Shown here: positions 17,275 to 24,652 of the stretch, piece after piece
How positions within the stretch are numbered: position 1 is the first letter of the stretch
Layout: the number at the start of each line of letters is the position of its first letter
Program-made: the position numbers and the translations under genes
The notes under the pieces: model-generated
The model's database searches: none
The model's input: the letters and a program-made list of their open reading frames with translations, nothing else
What the model was told of the DNA's origin: nothing
NCBI GenBank assembly: GCA_045604285.1
Contig: JAZUNS010000185.1
Span: 1 to 26,904 of the forward strand
Reading direction: 5' to 3'
Length of the DNA: 26,904 nucleotides
Origin: SIG636 sp045604285
GTDB taxonomy: Bacteria; Bacillota; Clostridia; Oscillospirales; CAG-382

Positions 17275-18146
17275 CAGTATATTTCAACCTCCGTTTCCAG
17301 CGTTACCCCCGTCTTTTTGTAAACGGTATTACGGACGTAGTCGATAAGCTCGGTCACGTCACGGGCGGTAGCGCCGCCACGGTTGATTATAAAGCCGCAA
17401 TGCTTTTCCGACACCTGTGCGCCGCCTATGCTGTAGCCCCTAAGCCCGCTTTGCTCTATAAGCGCGCCTGCAAAATGCCCTGCGGGGCGCTTAAAGGTGC
17501 TGCCGCAGCTTGGATACTCAAGGGGCTGCTTAGCCTTGCGCTTGCCAAGATTTTCTTCCATCTTTGCAAACACCTCGGCGCTGTCCTTACGGGGCAAAAC
17601 AAACTCTGCCCCCGTTATGTAAAGCTCTTTATTACAAAACACGCTGTGCCTGTAGGCAAACTCCGCCTCTGCGGCAGACAGCTCTATACGGCGGTCCTTT
17701 TGTATGCAGAATATGCGGCTTACAACGTCCTTTATCTCGCCGCCGTAAGCGCCTGCGTTCATATAGATGGCGCCGCCAACCGTTCCCGGTATGCCGTAGG
17801 CAAACTCCAGCCCGCCAAAGCCATCCTTTGCCGCCCTTTGGCTTAGGGCGGTAAGCATAACGCCTGCATCGACGATATAGCCGGTTTCGGTAGGAACGAT
17901 GTTTTTAAGCTTGGTGGTAAGTATAACCGTACCGCTATAGCCTTTGTCGGTGAACATTACGTTGCTGCCGTTGCCCAAAACTATATATTCTTCACCCTTC
18001 TCGCTAAGCACTTCCACCACGGAACGAAGCTGCAGTACCGTTTCGGGGATGCAAAGGCGGTATATCTCGCCGCCCACCTTCATAGAGGAAATCTCTGCCC
18101 CCTTGACACCGTATTCAAAAGTAATACCTGAAAGCTTATAATCCAA
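17274..18146 (-). CDS. murB: UDP-N-acetylmuramate dehydrogenase
   Basis: 290 aa. This FAD flavoenzyme reduces enolpyruvyl-UDP-GlcNAc (the MurA product) to UDP-MurNAc with NADPH. Seen: FAD-binding VLGNGSNVMFTD (57-68), an IPGTVGGAIYMNAGAYGG segment, YRHSVF (the Y-R-x-S-x-F form of type II MurB), PSCGSTFKRP with the proton-donor Ser, and the C-terminal LETEVEIY with the catalytic Glu. It starts with TTG at 18146, 10 nt after GGGAG; no in-frame ATG or GTG is available nearby. It is the first gene of the murB-whiA-dnaE-DUF2975-PBP operon, with a promoter at 18184-18212. Confidence 0.94.
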   Translation of the reverse strand: MDYKLSGITFEYGVKGAEISSMKVGGEIYRLCIPETVLQLRSVVEVLSEKGEEYIVLGNGSNVMFTDKGYSGTVILTTKLKNIVPTETGYIVDAGVMLTALSQRAAKDGFGGLEFAYGIPGTVGGAIYMNAGAYGGEIKDVVSRIFCIQKDRRIELSAAEAEFAYRHSVFCNKELYITGAEFVLPRKDSAEVFAKMEENLGKRKAKQPLEYPSCGSTFKRPAGHFAGALIEQSGLRGYSIGGAQVSEKHCGFIINRGGATARDVTELIDYVRNTVYKKTGVTLETEVEIY

Positions 18147-18183
18147 ATCACAAAATCTCCCAAATTACAAATATACATAGTAT

Positions 18184-18212
18184 ATTATACTACCGCCGCC
18201 AAGGTTTTGCAA
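18184..18212 (-). promoter_or_regulatory. murB operon promoter
   Basis: On the minus strand: -35 TTGCAA (18207-18212), 17-bp spacer and perfect -10 TATAAT (18184-18189). It lies 15 bp behind the ytvI-like stop. It probably drives about 8.7 kb through the PBP gene to the terminator at 9405-9441. Confidence 0.8.
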
Positions 18213-18226
18213 TAGCTTTTTGCGCC

Positions 18227-19315
18227 TTATGCTTCACGGGGCGGTTTTGCCAGCTCTTTATACATATTTTTTACCCCCAAAAGCACCACGGGCAGCAAAA
18301 GCATGCCAAAAAAGCCAAAAAGCTTAAGCCCCGCAAACATGGCGGCAAGAGTGGCAAGGGGATGCACGCCTATATAGCTGCCAACTATTTTCGGCTCTGC
18401 TATCTGCCGTATTACAACTATTGCCACGTAGCTTATTATAAGCCCCGTACCTGTGTATATGTCCCCCTGCAAAAACAGACAAACCAGTGCCCAGGGTATA
18501 AGCACGCTGCCCGTCCCCAGCACGGGCAGAATATCTATAAGGGATATTATCGCCGCCAAAAGCAAAGAGTAATCCACCCTTAAAACGGTAAAGGCAACGA
18601 AAAGCTCGGTAAAGGTTATAAGGGCTATAAGCCCGTATGCCTTAATATACTTACCTACCGTGCCTAAAAGCTGGGTTTTTATGCTTTTTATTCTGCCCTC
18701 TGCCTTTTTTGGGAAAAGCCCGTATACAAATCCGGCAATACGGGCACGGTCAACGGTCATGTAATAGCAGGCAATAACCGTTACGAAAAAGGCAAGCACA
18801 AAATCAAATATGCCCGTAAACACGCCCGTTAATAATTCTATGCCGCTTTGCAAGCCGGGTATTCCGTTTTCAAGGATGGCGGCGCCGCGTTCCTCCGCCT
18901 CCTGCCAAAAGTTGCTAAGGTCATCGGTGCCGTCTATCCAGGGCAGCTTCATAAGAAGGGCGTTGGTTTTTTCTCTCAGCGGGGCAAAATCCTCCCATTT
19001 AACAGAGGATAACATCTCCGCCAGCCGCCCTACCTCCTCCGTTGCCCGCCGTATTATAAGATAAGTAACGGCAAACACCGCCGCCACCCCCAAGAGCACC
19101 AGCAGAAAGGCGCCGAATTTGCGAGGCATACCCATGCGTTTTTCCAAAAACAGCATAACCGGGTTAAGCAGCAAGGATACTCCGTACGCCACCCCAAAGG
19201 GATACAGCGCCGGCAGCAGATATCTAAGCAGCCAAAGCCCCAGCACCGCCCCTGCCAGGATTATTCCGTAATATATTACGTTTACTATTGCATCTTGCTT
19301 TTGCTGTCTTGTCAT
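18227..19315 (-). CDS. ytvI: AI-2E/YtvI-family sporulation-type permease
   Basis: 362 aa from ATG 19315, chosen because GAGGTG sits 6-7 nt upstream; the TTG at 19333 has no such site. It is an integral membrane protein with about 7-8 helices and a soluble, helical middle section (about 100-150). The signature near the C-terminus, IDILPVLGTGSVLIPWALV followed by RQIAEPKIVGSYIGVHPLATLAAM, is that of the AI-2E/PerM superfamily and closest to the YtvI sporulation subgroup. The transported substrate is unknown. No clear terminator separates it from murB, whose promoter begins 15 bp later, so partial read-through is possible. It is divergent from tRNA-Glu. Confidence 0.85.
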   Translation of the reverse strand: MTRQQKQDAIVNVIYYGIILAGAVLGLWLLRYLLPALYPFGVAYGVSLLLNPVMLFLEKRMGMPRKFGAFLLVLLGVAAVFAVTYLIIRRATEEVGRLAEMLSSVKWEDFAPLREKTNALLMKLPWIDGTDDLSNFWQEAEERGAAILENGIPGLQSGIELLTGVFTGIFDFVLAFFVTVIACYYMTVDRARIAGFVYGLFPKKAEGRIKSIKTQLLGTVGKYIKAYGLIALITFTELFVAFTVLRVDYSLLLAAIISLIDILPVLGTGSVLIPWALVCLFLQGDIYTGTGLIISYVAIVVIRQIAEPKIVGSYIGVHPLATLAAMFAGLKLFGFFGMLLLPVVLLGVKNMYKELAKPPREA

Positions 19316-19351
19316 CCTTTGCACCTCTTTCAAAAAAATAAAAATTTAGGC

Positions 19352-19380
19352 TTGACAAAGAAATACGTTTGTGTTAATAT
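19352..19380 (+). promoter_or_regulatory. tRNA-Glu promoter
   Basis: TTGACA (19352-19357), 17-bp spacer and TAATAT (19375-19380), ending 8 bp before the mature tRNA 5' end. The same bases form the 5' flank of the divergent ytvI-like gene. Confidence 0.75.
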
Positions 19381-19388
19381 TTTCGTAC

Positions 19389-19463
19389 GGCCTGTTAGTC
19401 AAGTGGTCAAGACGTCGCCCTCTCACGGCGAAGGCAGGGGTTCGACTCCCCTACGGGTCACCA
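19389..19463 (+). tRNA. tRNA-Glu (CTC)
   Basis: 75 nt with encoded CCA (19461-19463). Acceptor GGCCTGT pairs with ACGGGTC (19453-19459) using two G-T pairs; the discriminator is A19460. Anticodon stem TCGCC/GGCGA encloses CTCTCAC, giving anticodon CTC, which reads GAG. The T-loop is TTCGACT. It is the CTC isoacceptor, a supplementary glutamate tRNA in many Firmicutes that also have TTC. Confidence 0.95.
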
Positions 19464-19468
19464 CGCAA

Positions 19469-19504
19469 AAGTCACTTTTGTTTACAAACAAAGGTGGCTT
19501 TTTT
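19469..19504 (+). terminator. terminator after tRNA-Glu
   Basis: A stem of about 14-15 bp (19469-19483 with 19486-19500, two G-T pairs) followed by a T-run to 19504. Confidence 0.85.
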
Positions 19505-19585
19505 GTTTGTTACCGCATTTATATTCTGCGGGATTCGTTTTTAGTATTGCCCCGTTTTTGCTGCTTTTTGCAAAAAATGTAACGG

Positions 19586-19614
19586 TTGACAAACGCATAC
19601 CGCTATGCTAAAAT
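19586..19614 (+). promoter_or_regulatory. LRR-protein promoter
   Basis: TTGACA (19586-19591), 17-bp spacer and TAAAAT (19609-19614), about 30 bp before the start codon. Between the tRNA-Glu terminator and here (19505-19585) I see nothing else. Confidence 0.75.
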
Positions 19615-19647
19615 AAAACGGTAAACGGATGGTTAGGAGATGTTTTT

Positions 19648-20583
19648 ATGGATAACAACGTTTCCGTTGCCGAAAACGGCGGCGCTAACGATATAAAAAG
19701 CAACGAGACCAGGAACCTTATTATAAGGATTTGCTCGTTTTTGCTGGTTGTTTCTGTTTTGGCCATGGGCTTTTTGGTGTTTAAGCGTGCTTTTTTGGAT
19801 AAGGACATTACCTGGACCTTATCGGAGGAGGGCGTGCTTGACGTATACGGCAAGGGTGCCATTGAGGATTTTGACCCCCTTAAGCCCGACGAATGGCTTG
19901 ACCTTAAAAGCGGCGAAAGCGTAAAGAAAATAATTATACACGAGGGTATTACCGAAATAGGCGACTACGCCTTTTACAAATGCACCAAGGCAACCCAGCT
20001 TACCCTGCCCTCTACCCTTACAAGGGTTGGGGATTTTGCCTTTATGGGCTGTATAGCAATACCTACGGTAACCCTTGGCGCCAAGGTACAGCAGGTGGGC
20101 GAGGGTGCGTTTTACGGCTGTACCAAGCTTAAGGTGACCCTTTCCAAGGGGCTTAAAAGCATAGGCTACGACGCATTTTACGGCACCGCCACCTACAAGG
20201 CAAGCGAAAACTGGGAAAACGGCGCCCTATACGTGGGCGGCTGCATAGTTGACGTAAAAGCTTCTGCAACGGGCGCTTTTACCGCCAGGGAAGGCACCTA
20301 TCTTATTGCAGACAACGCCTTTGACGGTTGTAAAGGCCTTAGCTCGATAACCCTGCCGGAAAGCACGGTTTACGTGGGCAAGTATGGGTTTATGAACTGC
20401 ACCGCCTTAAAAGAAGTGACCTTTAAGGGCGACCTTAGCTCTATAAGCGAAGGGCTGTTTTGGAACTGCACCGCCCTTAAAAGCGTAAGCCTTAAGAACT
20501 TTAACGAGTTGGAAGCGCTGAAGTCCTCTGCAGGTGCGGATTACAACCAAGGCGCAGGTAAATTTGAGTTTAAAAAAGCATAA
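19648..20583 (+). CDS. membrane-anchored BspA-type leucine-rich-repeat protein
   Basis: 311 aa. A short cytoplasmic N-terminus is followed by one membrane helix (about residues 27-46), which probably acts as a signal anchor. ITWTLSEEGVLDVYGKGAIEDF follows, an opening common in BspA-like proteins. Then come repeats of the LRR_5 type: I.EIGDYAFYKC, LTRVGDFAFMGC, VQQVGEGAFYGC, LKSIGYDAFYG, LIADNAFDGC, VYVGKYGFMNC, LSSISEGLFWNC. Such proteins are common surface proteins of gut Firmicutes and bind host or bacterial ligands; the ligand here is unknown. AGGAGATG precedes ATG 19648. The gene stands alone, with its own promoter and terminator. Confidence 0.85.
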   Translation: MDNNVSVAENGGANDIKSNETRNLIIRICSFLLVVSVLAMGFLVFKRAFLDKDITWTLSEEGVLDVYGKGAIEDFDPLKPDEWLDLKSGESVKKIIIHEGITEIGDYAFYKCTKATQLTLPSTLTRVGDFAFMGCIAIPTVTLGAKVQQVGEGAFYGCTKLKVTLSKGLKSIGYDAFYGTATYKASENWENGALYVGGCIVDVKASATGAFTAREGTYLIADNAFDGCKGLSSITLPESTVYVGKYGFMNCTALKEVTFKGDLSSISEGLFWNCTALKSVSLKNFNELEALKSSAGADYNQGAGKFEFKKA

Positions 20584-20592
20584 AAGGTTTTG

Positions 20593-20627
20593 ATATCGGA
20601 GGGCGAAAACGCCCTTCGATATTTTTT
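20593..20627 (+). terminator. terminator after the LRR gene
   Basis: A 13-bp stem (20593-20605 with 20610-20622, one G-T pair), AAAA loop and T-run to 20627. Confidence 0.9.
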
Positions 20628-20657
20628 GTCCCGGTGTCGCAACGGCGGCGGTCGGAA

Positions 20658-20663
20658 TATAAT
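20658..20663 (+). promoter_or_regulatory. possible -10 box of the DUF3343/desulfurase pair
   Basis: A perfect TATAAT, but no convincing -35 at 16-18 bp. The start codon is 40 bp downstream. Confidence 0.35.
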
Positions 20664-20702
20664 AAAAGCGGGAAGCTTGACAAAACAAAGGATGGGTGAC
20701 GA

Positions 20703-20918
20703 ATGATCCTTGTATTTTCTTCGGTGACCTACGCCCTTAAAGCCCAGCGAATTTTGGCAAGGCACCGCATATACACCACGCTGACACGCTCGCCCCAAGT
20801 GACGGCGGTACGGGGCTGCGGCTACGGACTTAGGCTGGCATCCGTCGCCGCAGAGCAGGAGGCCGTAAGCCTTCTTTCTGCCGCCGGTATAAGCATTTTG
20901 GCAGGCGTAAGGGAGTAA
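20703..20918 (+). CDS. DUF3343 protein (putative Se/S carrier-like)
   Basis: 71 aa. The pattern LVFSSVTYALKAQRIL, a middle arm, then RGCGYGLRL with Cys39 matches DUF3343, a small domain described as a putative selenium/sulfur carrier in which the single conserved Cys would hold persulfide or selenide. An AAAGGATGGGTG purine-rich stretch precedes ATG 20703. The cysteine desulfurase begins 3 bp after its stop, a pairing seen in many Clostridia and in selenium-related loci; it suggests direct transfer from the desulfurase. No selD, selA or molybdenum-hydroxylase gene is visible, so the selenium connection is not supported locally. Confidence 0.8.
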   Translation: MILVFSSVTYALKAQRILARHRIYTTLTRSPQVTAVRGCGYGLRLASVAAEQEAVSLLSAAGISILAGVRE

Positions 20919-20921
20919 TAT

Positions 20922-22040
20922 ATGGATTTTGTATACCTGGACAACGCCGCTACGGCGTTTCCTAAAAGCGCCGCTGCCCTTAGCGCCGCAACCTACGCCT
21001 TTTTAAACTGCGGCAACGGCGGCAGAAGCGGACACCCCTTGTCCATGAAAGCCGCCGAGGTCGTTTACGACTGCCGTGAGGTGCTTGCACAGTCCTTTGG
21101 CACCGAGGCGGAAAAGGTGGTTTTGACAAGCGGTGCCACGGCGGCGCTTAATATTGCAATTAAATGCGTAAAGCTTAAAAAGGGCGGGGCGGTGTGTTCT
21201 GCCATGGAGCATAATTCCGTTTTAAGGCCCTTGTATTCCCGGTTTGGAAACAGGCTTAAAGTATTTACGCCCGTTTTTGACAGCGCCGAAAAGACCGCGG
21301 ATGTCGCCATGGCGGCGCTTAAAGGCGACGTGGCGCTGATGGTGCTTAGCCATGCATCTAACCTTTGCGGCATTTGTTTGCCCGTTAAGGAACTGTGCGA
21401 CGAGGCACGTCGCCGTGGGATAGTGACCGTGCTGGACTGCGCCCAAAGTGCGGGGCATATTCCTTTTAGCATAACAGAGCTGGGCGCAGATCTTATATGC
21501 CTGCCCGCCCACAAGGGCTTTGGGGGCGCACCCGGCGTGGGGGCGCTGATAGTAAACCCCTGCAGCAATCTAAGCTTTAAGCCCTTTTTGGAGGGCGGCA
21601 CGGGAAGCGCCAGCAAAGATCGCTATATGCCCCCCGTACTGCCCGAAAGGCTGGAGGCAGGCACCGCCAACGTAACGGGTATAGCCGCCTTTGCCGCCGC
21701 CGTTAAGGAGTTTGCGCCCCAAACGGAAAAGGAAGAGGCGTTACGCCGCGCCACCGTAGCAGGGCTTAAGGCGCTTAAGGGCGTAACCGTTTACGCCACC
21801 GCCTGGGACGGAGGCTACGCACCCGTAGTTGCCTTTAACGTGGCGGGTGTCCCCTCTGAACGGGTGGCGGAATTTTTGGCAGGCAAGGGTATTTACGTGC
21901 GGGGCGGGCTTCACTGTGCGCCCCTTGCCCACGAGGCGTTGGGGACGGGCAAATACGGTGCCGTAAGGGTAAGCCTTGGCAGGCACAACACAAAAGAGGA
22001 CGTGGATTGCCTGCTTAACGCTTTGCCGGAGCTGTTGTGA
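20922..22040 (+). CDS. cysteine desulfurase family aminotransferase class V
   Basis: 372 aa. PLP enzyme: N-terminal YLDNAATAFPK, TSGATAALN (69-77), EHNSVLRPL (96-104), LDCAQSAGH (171-179) and the PLP lysine Lys198 in HKGFGG. The proposed catalytic persulfide Cys332 lies in RGGLHCAPLAHEALGT, the form typical of the TIGR01977-type desulfurases. It would take sulfur (or selenium) from cysteine or selenocysteine as a bound persulfide. It is encoded 3 bp behind the DUF3343 gene and carries a GGGAG ribosome site. No IscU/SufU scaffold is adjacent, so a role in iron-sulfur assembly is not indicated here. A hairpin closes the unit at 22047-22077. Confidence 0.88.
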   Translation: MDFVYLDNAATAFPKSAAALSAATYAFLNCGNGGRSGHPLSMKAAEVVYDCREVLAQSFGTEAEKVVLTSGATAALNIAIKCVKLKKGGAVCSAMEHNSVLRPLYSRFGNRLKVFTPVFDSAEKTADVAMAALKGDVALMVLSHASNLCGICLPVKELCDEARRRGIVTVLDCAQSAGHIPFSITELGADLICLPAHKGFGGAPGVGALIVNPCSNLSFKPFLEGGTGSASKDRYMPPVLPERLEAGTANVTGIAAFAAAVKEFAPQTEKEEALRRATVAGLKALKGVTVYATAWDGGYAPVVAFNVAGVPSERVAEFLAGKGIYVRGGLHCAPLAHEALGTGKYGAVRVSLGRHNTKEDVDCLLNALPELL

Positions 22041-22046
22041 AACCGT

Positions 22047-22077
22047 ATAAAGGCTGCCTTAGACGGGCAGCCTTTAT
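22047..22077 (+). terminator. probable terminator after the desulfurase
   Basis: A 12-bp stem (22047-22058 with 22066-22077) with a 7-nt loop, followed by CTTT. The T-run is poor, so efficiency is uncertain. Confidence 0.65.
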
Positions 22078-22104
22078 CTTTGGTAAATAAATTAATTTAT
22101 GTAC

Positions 22105-22133
22105 TTGAAAATTCTAAAACAAAGGAATATAAT
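22105..22133 (+). promoter_or_regulatory. promoter of the ttcA-like/lipid operon
   Basis: TTGAAA (22105-22110), 17-bp spacer and perfect TATAAT (22128-22133), about 44 bp before the GTG start. No other convincing promoter was seen before 26442, so all six genes may depend on it. Confidence 0.8.
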
Positions 22134-22176
22134 ATAATAGTTATGGTATGTCTAACGGGAACGGAGGGAACACGGC

Positions 22177-22893
22177 GTGAAAAGATACAAGGATATACAA
22201 AGCTTGCTTAGCTACGTGCGCCGTGCCGTGGACGATTTTGACATGATACGTCAGGACGAGACCGTTGCCGTAGGCGTAAGCGGCGGTAAGGACAGCCTTG
22301 CCCTGCTTTGCACCCTTACTGCGCTGTCACGCTTTCATCCAAAGAATTTCAGCGTTAAGGCAATACTTATAGACGCAGGCTTTGAGGGGGCGGATTTTTC
22401 GCCGGTTACAAGGCTGTGTGAGGAGCTTGAGGTACCGCTTACCATAGTTCCTACCGATATAAAACAAATAGTGTTTGACCTGCGGCAGGAGAAATGCCCT
22501 TGCTCGCTTTGCGCAAGGATGCGCCGAGGGGCAATACACGACGCCGCAAAAAAAGAGGGCTGCACCACCATAGCCCTGGGGCATCACTTTGATGACGCTG
22601 TGGAAACCTTTTTTATGAACCTTGTTAACGAAGGGCGCCTTGGCTGTTTTAAGGCAAAGACCTATTTGGACAGGCGTGACGTTACCGTAATACGCCCCCT
22701 TATATATCTGCCCGAAAAGCTTATAACCGGCTTTATCCGCAGAGAAGGCATAGAGGTTTGCGGCAAGATATGCCCCGAGGACGGCAACACGGAAAGAGAA
22801 CGTATAAAAAACCTTATTGCAGCTTTATCGGAAAACGACAAGGGGCTTAAGGACAGAATTTTCGGCGCAATACAGCGCGGCGGTTTGATATAG
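22177..22893 (+). CDS. TtcA-like tRNA thiolation protein (PP-loop ATPase)
   Basis: 238 aa. The PP-loop SGGKDS (35-40) adenylates the target base. Cys109 and Cys112 (CPCSLC) and a C-terminal Cys pair region (C195, C199 in KICPEDGNTERE) match the cysteine pattern of the TtcA/TtuA-type iron-sulfur tRNA thiolases. GHHFDDAVET (135-144) is also typical. E. coli TtcA makes 2-thiocytidine at tRNA position 32; the Clostridia homologue is inferred to do the same, but TtuA-like or other thiolations remain possible. It starts with GTG behind GGAGGG. The acyltransferase gene begins 53 bp later after a small hairpin (22898-22915). Confidence 0.85.
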   Translation: MKRYKDIQSLLSYVRRAVDDFDMIRQDETVAVGVSGGKDSLALLCTLTALSRFHPKNFSVKAILIDAGFEGADFSPVTRLCEELEVPLTIVPTDIKQIVFDLRQEKCPCSLCARMRRGAIHDAAKKEGCTTIALGHHFDDAVETFFMNLVNEGRLGCFKAKTYLDRRDVTVIRPLIYLPEKLITGFIRREGIEVCGKICPEDGNTERERIKNLIAALSENDKGLKDRIFGAIQRGGLI

Positions 22894-22946
22894 TTTAAAC
22901 AAGGTTAATCTTGTTGCCTTAGAATATACAAAAAGGAGGCGGCACC

Positions 22947-23441
22947 TTGGACTGGATGGCTTTGTTGAGATGCTTTATATATCTTGTTGCCCTGGGTGTG
23001 GCTTCCCAGATTATCGGAACGGCACTGCCCAGAAGATGGTTTGACGGAACGGGCTTTTTGTTTGCCTGCCGTTCCTTTGAAAAAAACGGAAAGATCTACG
23101 AAAAGCTTGGTATAAAATACTGGAAGGACAAGCTGCCCGATATGAGCAAGCTTATGAAAAAAAGTATGACGCCCAAGCAAATTAAAGAGCCTGCCACTGT
23201 GGAACGCGTTACCGCCTTGCTGAAGGAGACTTGTGTGGCAGAGCTTGTTCATCTTTGGCTTATCGTGCTTGCGTTCCCTTGTATATTTTTGTGGAAGGGC
23301 GTAGGCGGATGGACGGTTTGGGCGCTTTACATTTTGGGAAACATTCCATTTGTTTTAATACAGCGCTATAACCGCCCCAGGTTTTCTGCAGTGGCGGCGG
23401 CACTTGAAAAGAGAAAAAACGCAACTAAAATACATAGATAA
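22947..23441 (+). CDS. CrtO-like acyltransferase (glycosyl-4,4'-diaponeurosporenoate acyltransferase family)
   Basis: 164 aa with about three to four membrane segments. The block FDGTGFLFACRSFEKNGKIYEKLGIKYWKDKLP, split around the strongly conserved F-E-x-N-G-x-x-Y-E and K-x-W-K-D-x-x-P parts, is the signature of the small family named for staphylococcal CrtO, which esterifies a fatty acid to the glucose of a carotenoid glycoside. No carotenoid genes lie here, and the neighbours make phospho- and glycolipids, so another lipid acceptor is plausible. A TTG start at 22947 is preferred because AAGGAGG lies at normal distance; the next ATG is 17 nt from it. The real activity is not known. Confidence 0.7.
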   Translation: MDWMALLRCFIYLVALGVASQIIGTALPRRWFDGTGFLFACRSFEKNGKIYEKLGIKYWKDKLPDMSKLMKKSMTPKQIKEPATVERVTALLKETCVAELVHLWLIVLAFPCIFLWKGVGGWTVWALYILGNIPFVLIQRYNRPRFSAVAAALEKRKNATKIHR

Positions 23442-23449
23442 GGTGTTTT

Positions 23450-24037
23450 ATGAATTTACCAAACAAACTTACAATGCTTAGAATACTGCTTATACCCTTC
23501 TTTGTAGGGTGCTTTTACATCCCCGTTGATTACAGCATGTATATCGCTGCCTTCGTTTTTATAGTGGCGTATATAACCGATGCCGTAGACGGTCACCTTG
23601 CCAGAAAGCATAACCTTATTACCGATTTCGGCAAGCTTATGGACCCCATAGCAGACAAGCTTCTTTCGGCCTCTGCCCTTATAATGCTGGCTGCAACGGG
23701 TTATATACACCCGGTTGCGGTAATAATTATACTGTCCAGAGAGTTTTTTATAAGCGGGCTTCGCCTTGTTTGTGCAGACAAGGGCGTTGTGGTTGCCGCC
23801 AGCAAATGGGGCAAGCTTAAAACCGTATCCCAGGTGGTGTGCATAGTTGCCGTAATGGTAGCCTACCCCACTGCCGAGCTTGTTGCGCCCCTTACCGCAG
23901 GGGGGCTTGACTGGGCGTTTATAGGCACGGTGCTTAAGATAGTTGCCGACGTTTTGGTTTGGATATCCGTTGCCCTTGCCCTTATATCGGGTGCTGACTA
24001 CGTTTACAAAAACAGAAGCTTTGTATCCGCAAAATAG
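23450..24037 (+). CDS. pgsA: CDP-diacylglycerol-glycerol-3-phosphate 3-phosphatidyltransferase
   Basis: 195 aa with about five to six membrane helices. The CDP-alcohol phosphotransferase motif D-x2-D-G-x2-A-R-x8-G-x3-D-x3-D is complete (Asp44, Asp47, Gly48, Ala51, Arg52, Gly61, Asp65, Asp69). The opening MNLPNKLTMLRILLIPFF and the SREFFISGLRL segment with a basic stretch are typical of PgsA. The enzyme makes phosphatidylglycerol phosphate from CDP-DAG and G3P in the inner membrane. The gap to the preceding gene is 8 bp. Confidence 0.9.
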   Translation: MNLPNKLTMLRILLIPFFVGCFYIPVDYSMYIAAFVFIVAYITDAVDGHLARKHNLITDFGKLMDPIADKLLSASALIMLAATGYIHPVAVIIILSREFFISGLRLVCADKGVVVAASKWGKLKTVSQVVCIVAVMVAYPTAELVAPLTAGGLDWAFIGTVLKIVADVLVWISVALALISGADYVYKNRSFVSAK

Positions 24038-24061
24038 TTGTTGAAAGTAAGGTGCTTAGTT

Positions 24062-24652
24062 TTGGAAAGCAAAAACTACGAAAACAAAATATTTACCATA
24101 CCAAATATATTAAGCATGATACGAATAGCATTTATCCCCGTATACGCCTATCTTTACGTTGTAAAGGACGAGTACGTAATATCCGCCGTACTGCTTGCCA
24201 TATCCATGGCTACCGATGCGGTTGACGGCATTATCGCCCGCAGGTTTAACATGATATCCACCTTCGGCAAGATAATAGACCCTATTGCAGATAAGCTTAC
24301 CCAGGCGGCAGTATTCTTCTGCCTTGCCCACCGCTGGTGGGAGCAGCTTTGCTGGGTTATCATTATATTTGTGCTTAAAGAGCTTTTTATGCTGATAATG
24401 GGGCTTTACAACATTAAGCGAGGCAAAATGTTAAGCGGCGCTTTAAAGGCGGGCAAGATATGCACCACGGTTTTGTTTGTATCCATGGGGCTTATGGTGC
24501 TTATGCCCAATATGCAGCCCAAATACGTAGGGGTTTTGTCCCTTTGCTGCTGCGTCGCCCTGTTGACCTCCTTTGCCTTCTATCTTTCCACCTATATGGG
24601 CGGTAAGCACGGCGTGGAGATCGTTCCCATCAGAAAGGACGAAGATAAATGA
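24062..24652 (+). CDS. second CDP-alcohol phosphatidyltransferase
   Basis: 196 aa from TTG 24062, chosen because AAGGTG lies 7 nt upstream; a TTG at 24038 would add eight residues without a site. The same catalytic motif is intact (Asp52, Asp55, Gly56, Arg60, Gly69, Asp73, Asp77), with about six helices. The protein is clearly a paralogue of the adjacent PgsA but lacks the SREF-R segment and reads VLKELFMLIMGLYNIKRGK instead. The substrate could be phosphatidylglycerol (eukaryote-like cardiolipin synthase), inositol phosphate or another alcohol; I cannot decide. The stop overlaps the next ATG (ATGA). Confidence 0.75.
   Translation: MESKNYENKIFTIPNILSMIRIAFIPVYAYLYVVKDEYVISAVLLAISMATDAVDGIIARRFNMISTFGKIIDPIADKLTQAAVFFCLAHRWWEQLCWVIIIFVLKELFMLIMGLYNIKRGKMLSGALKAGKICTTVLFVSMGLMVLMPNMQPKYVGVLSLCCCVALLTSFAFYLSTYMGGKHGVEIVPIRKDEDK

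Noticed and set aside
19648..20583. LRR protein as a toxin or phage defence gene.
   Set aside because: Only a signal anchor and BspA-type repeats are seen, with no effector domain and an isolated position.
23450..24652. Tandem phosphatidyltransferases as an assembly duplication.
   Set aside because: The two genes differ strongly outside the catalytic motif, so they are true paralogues.
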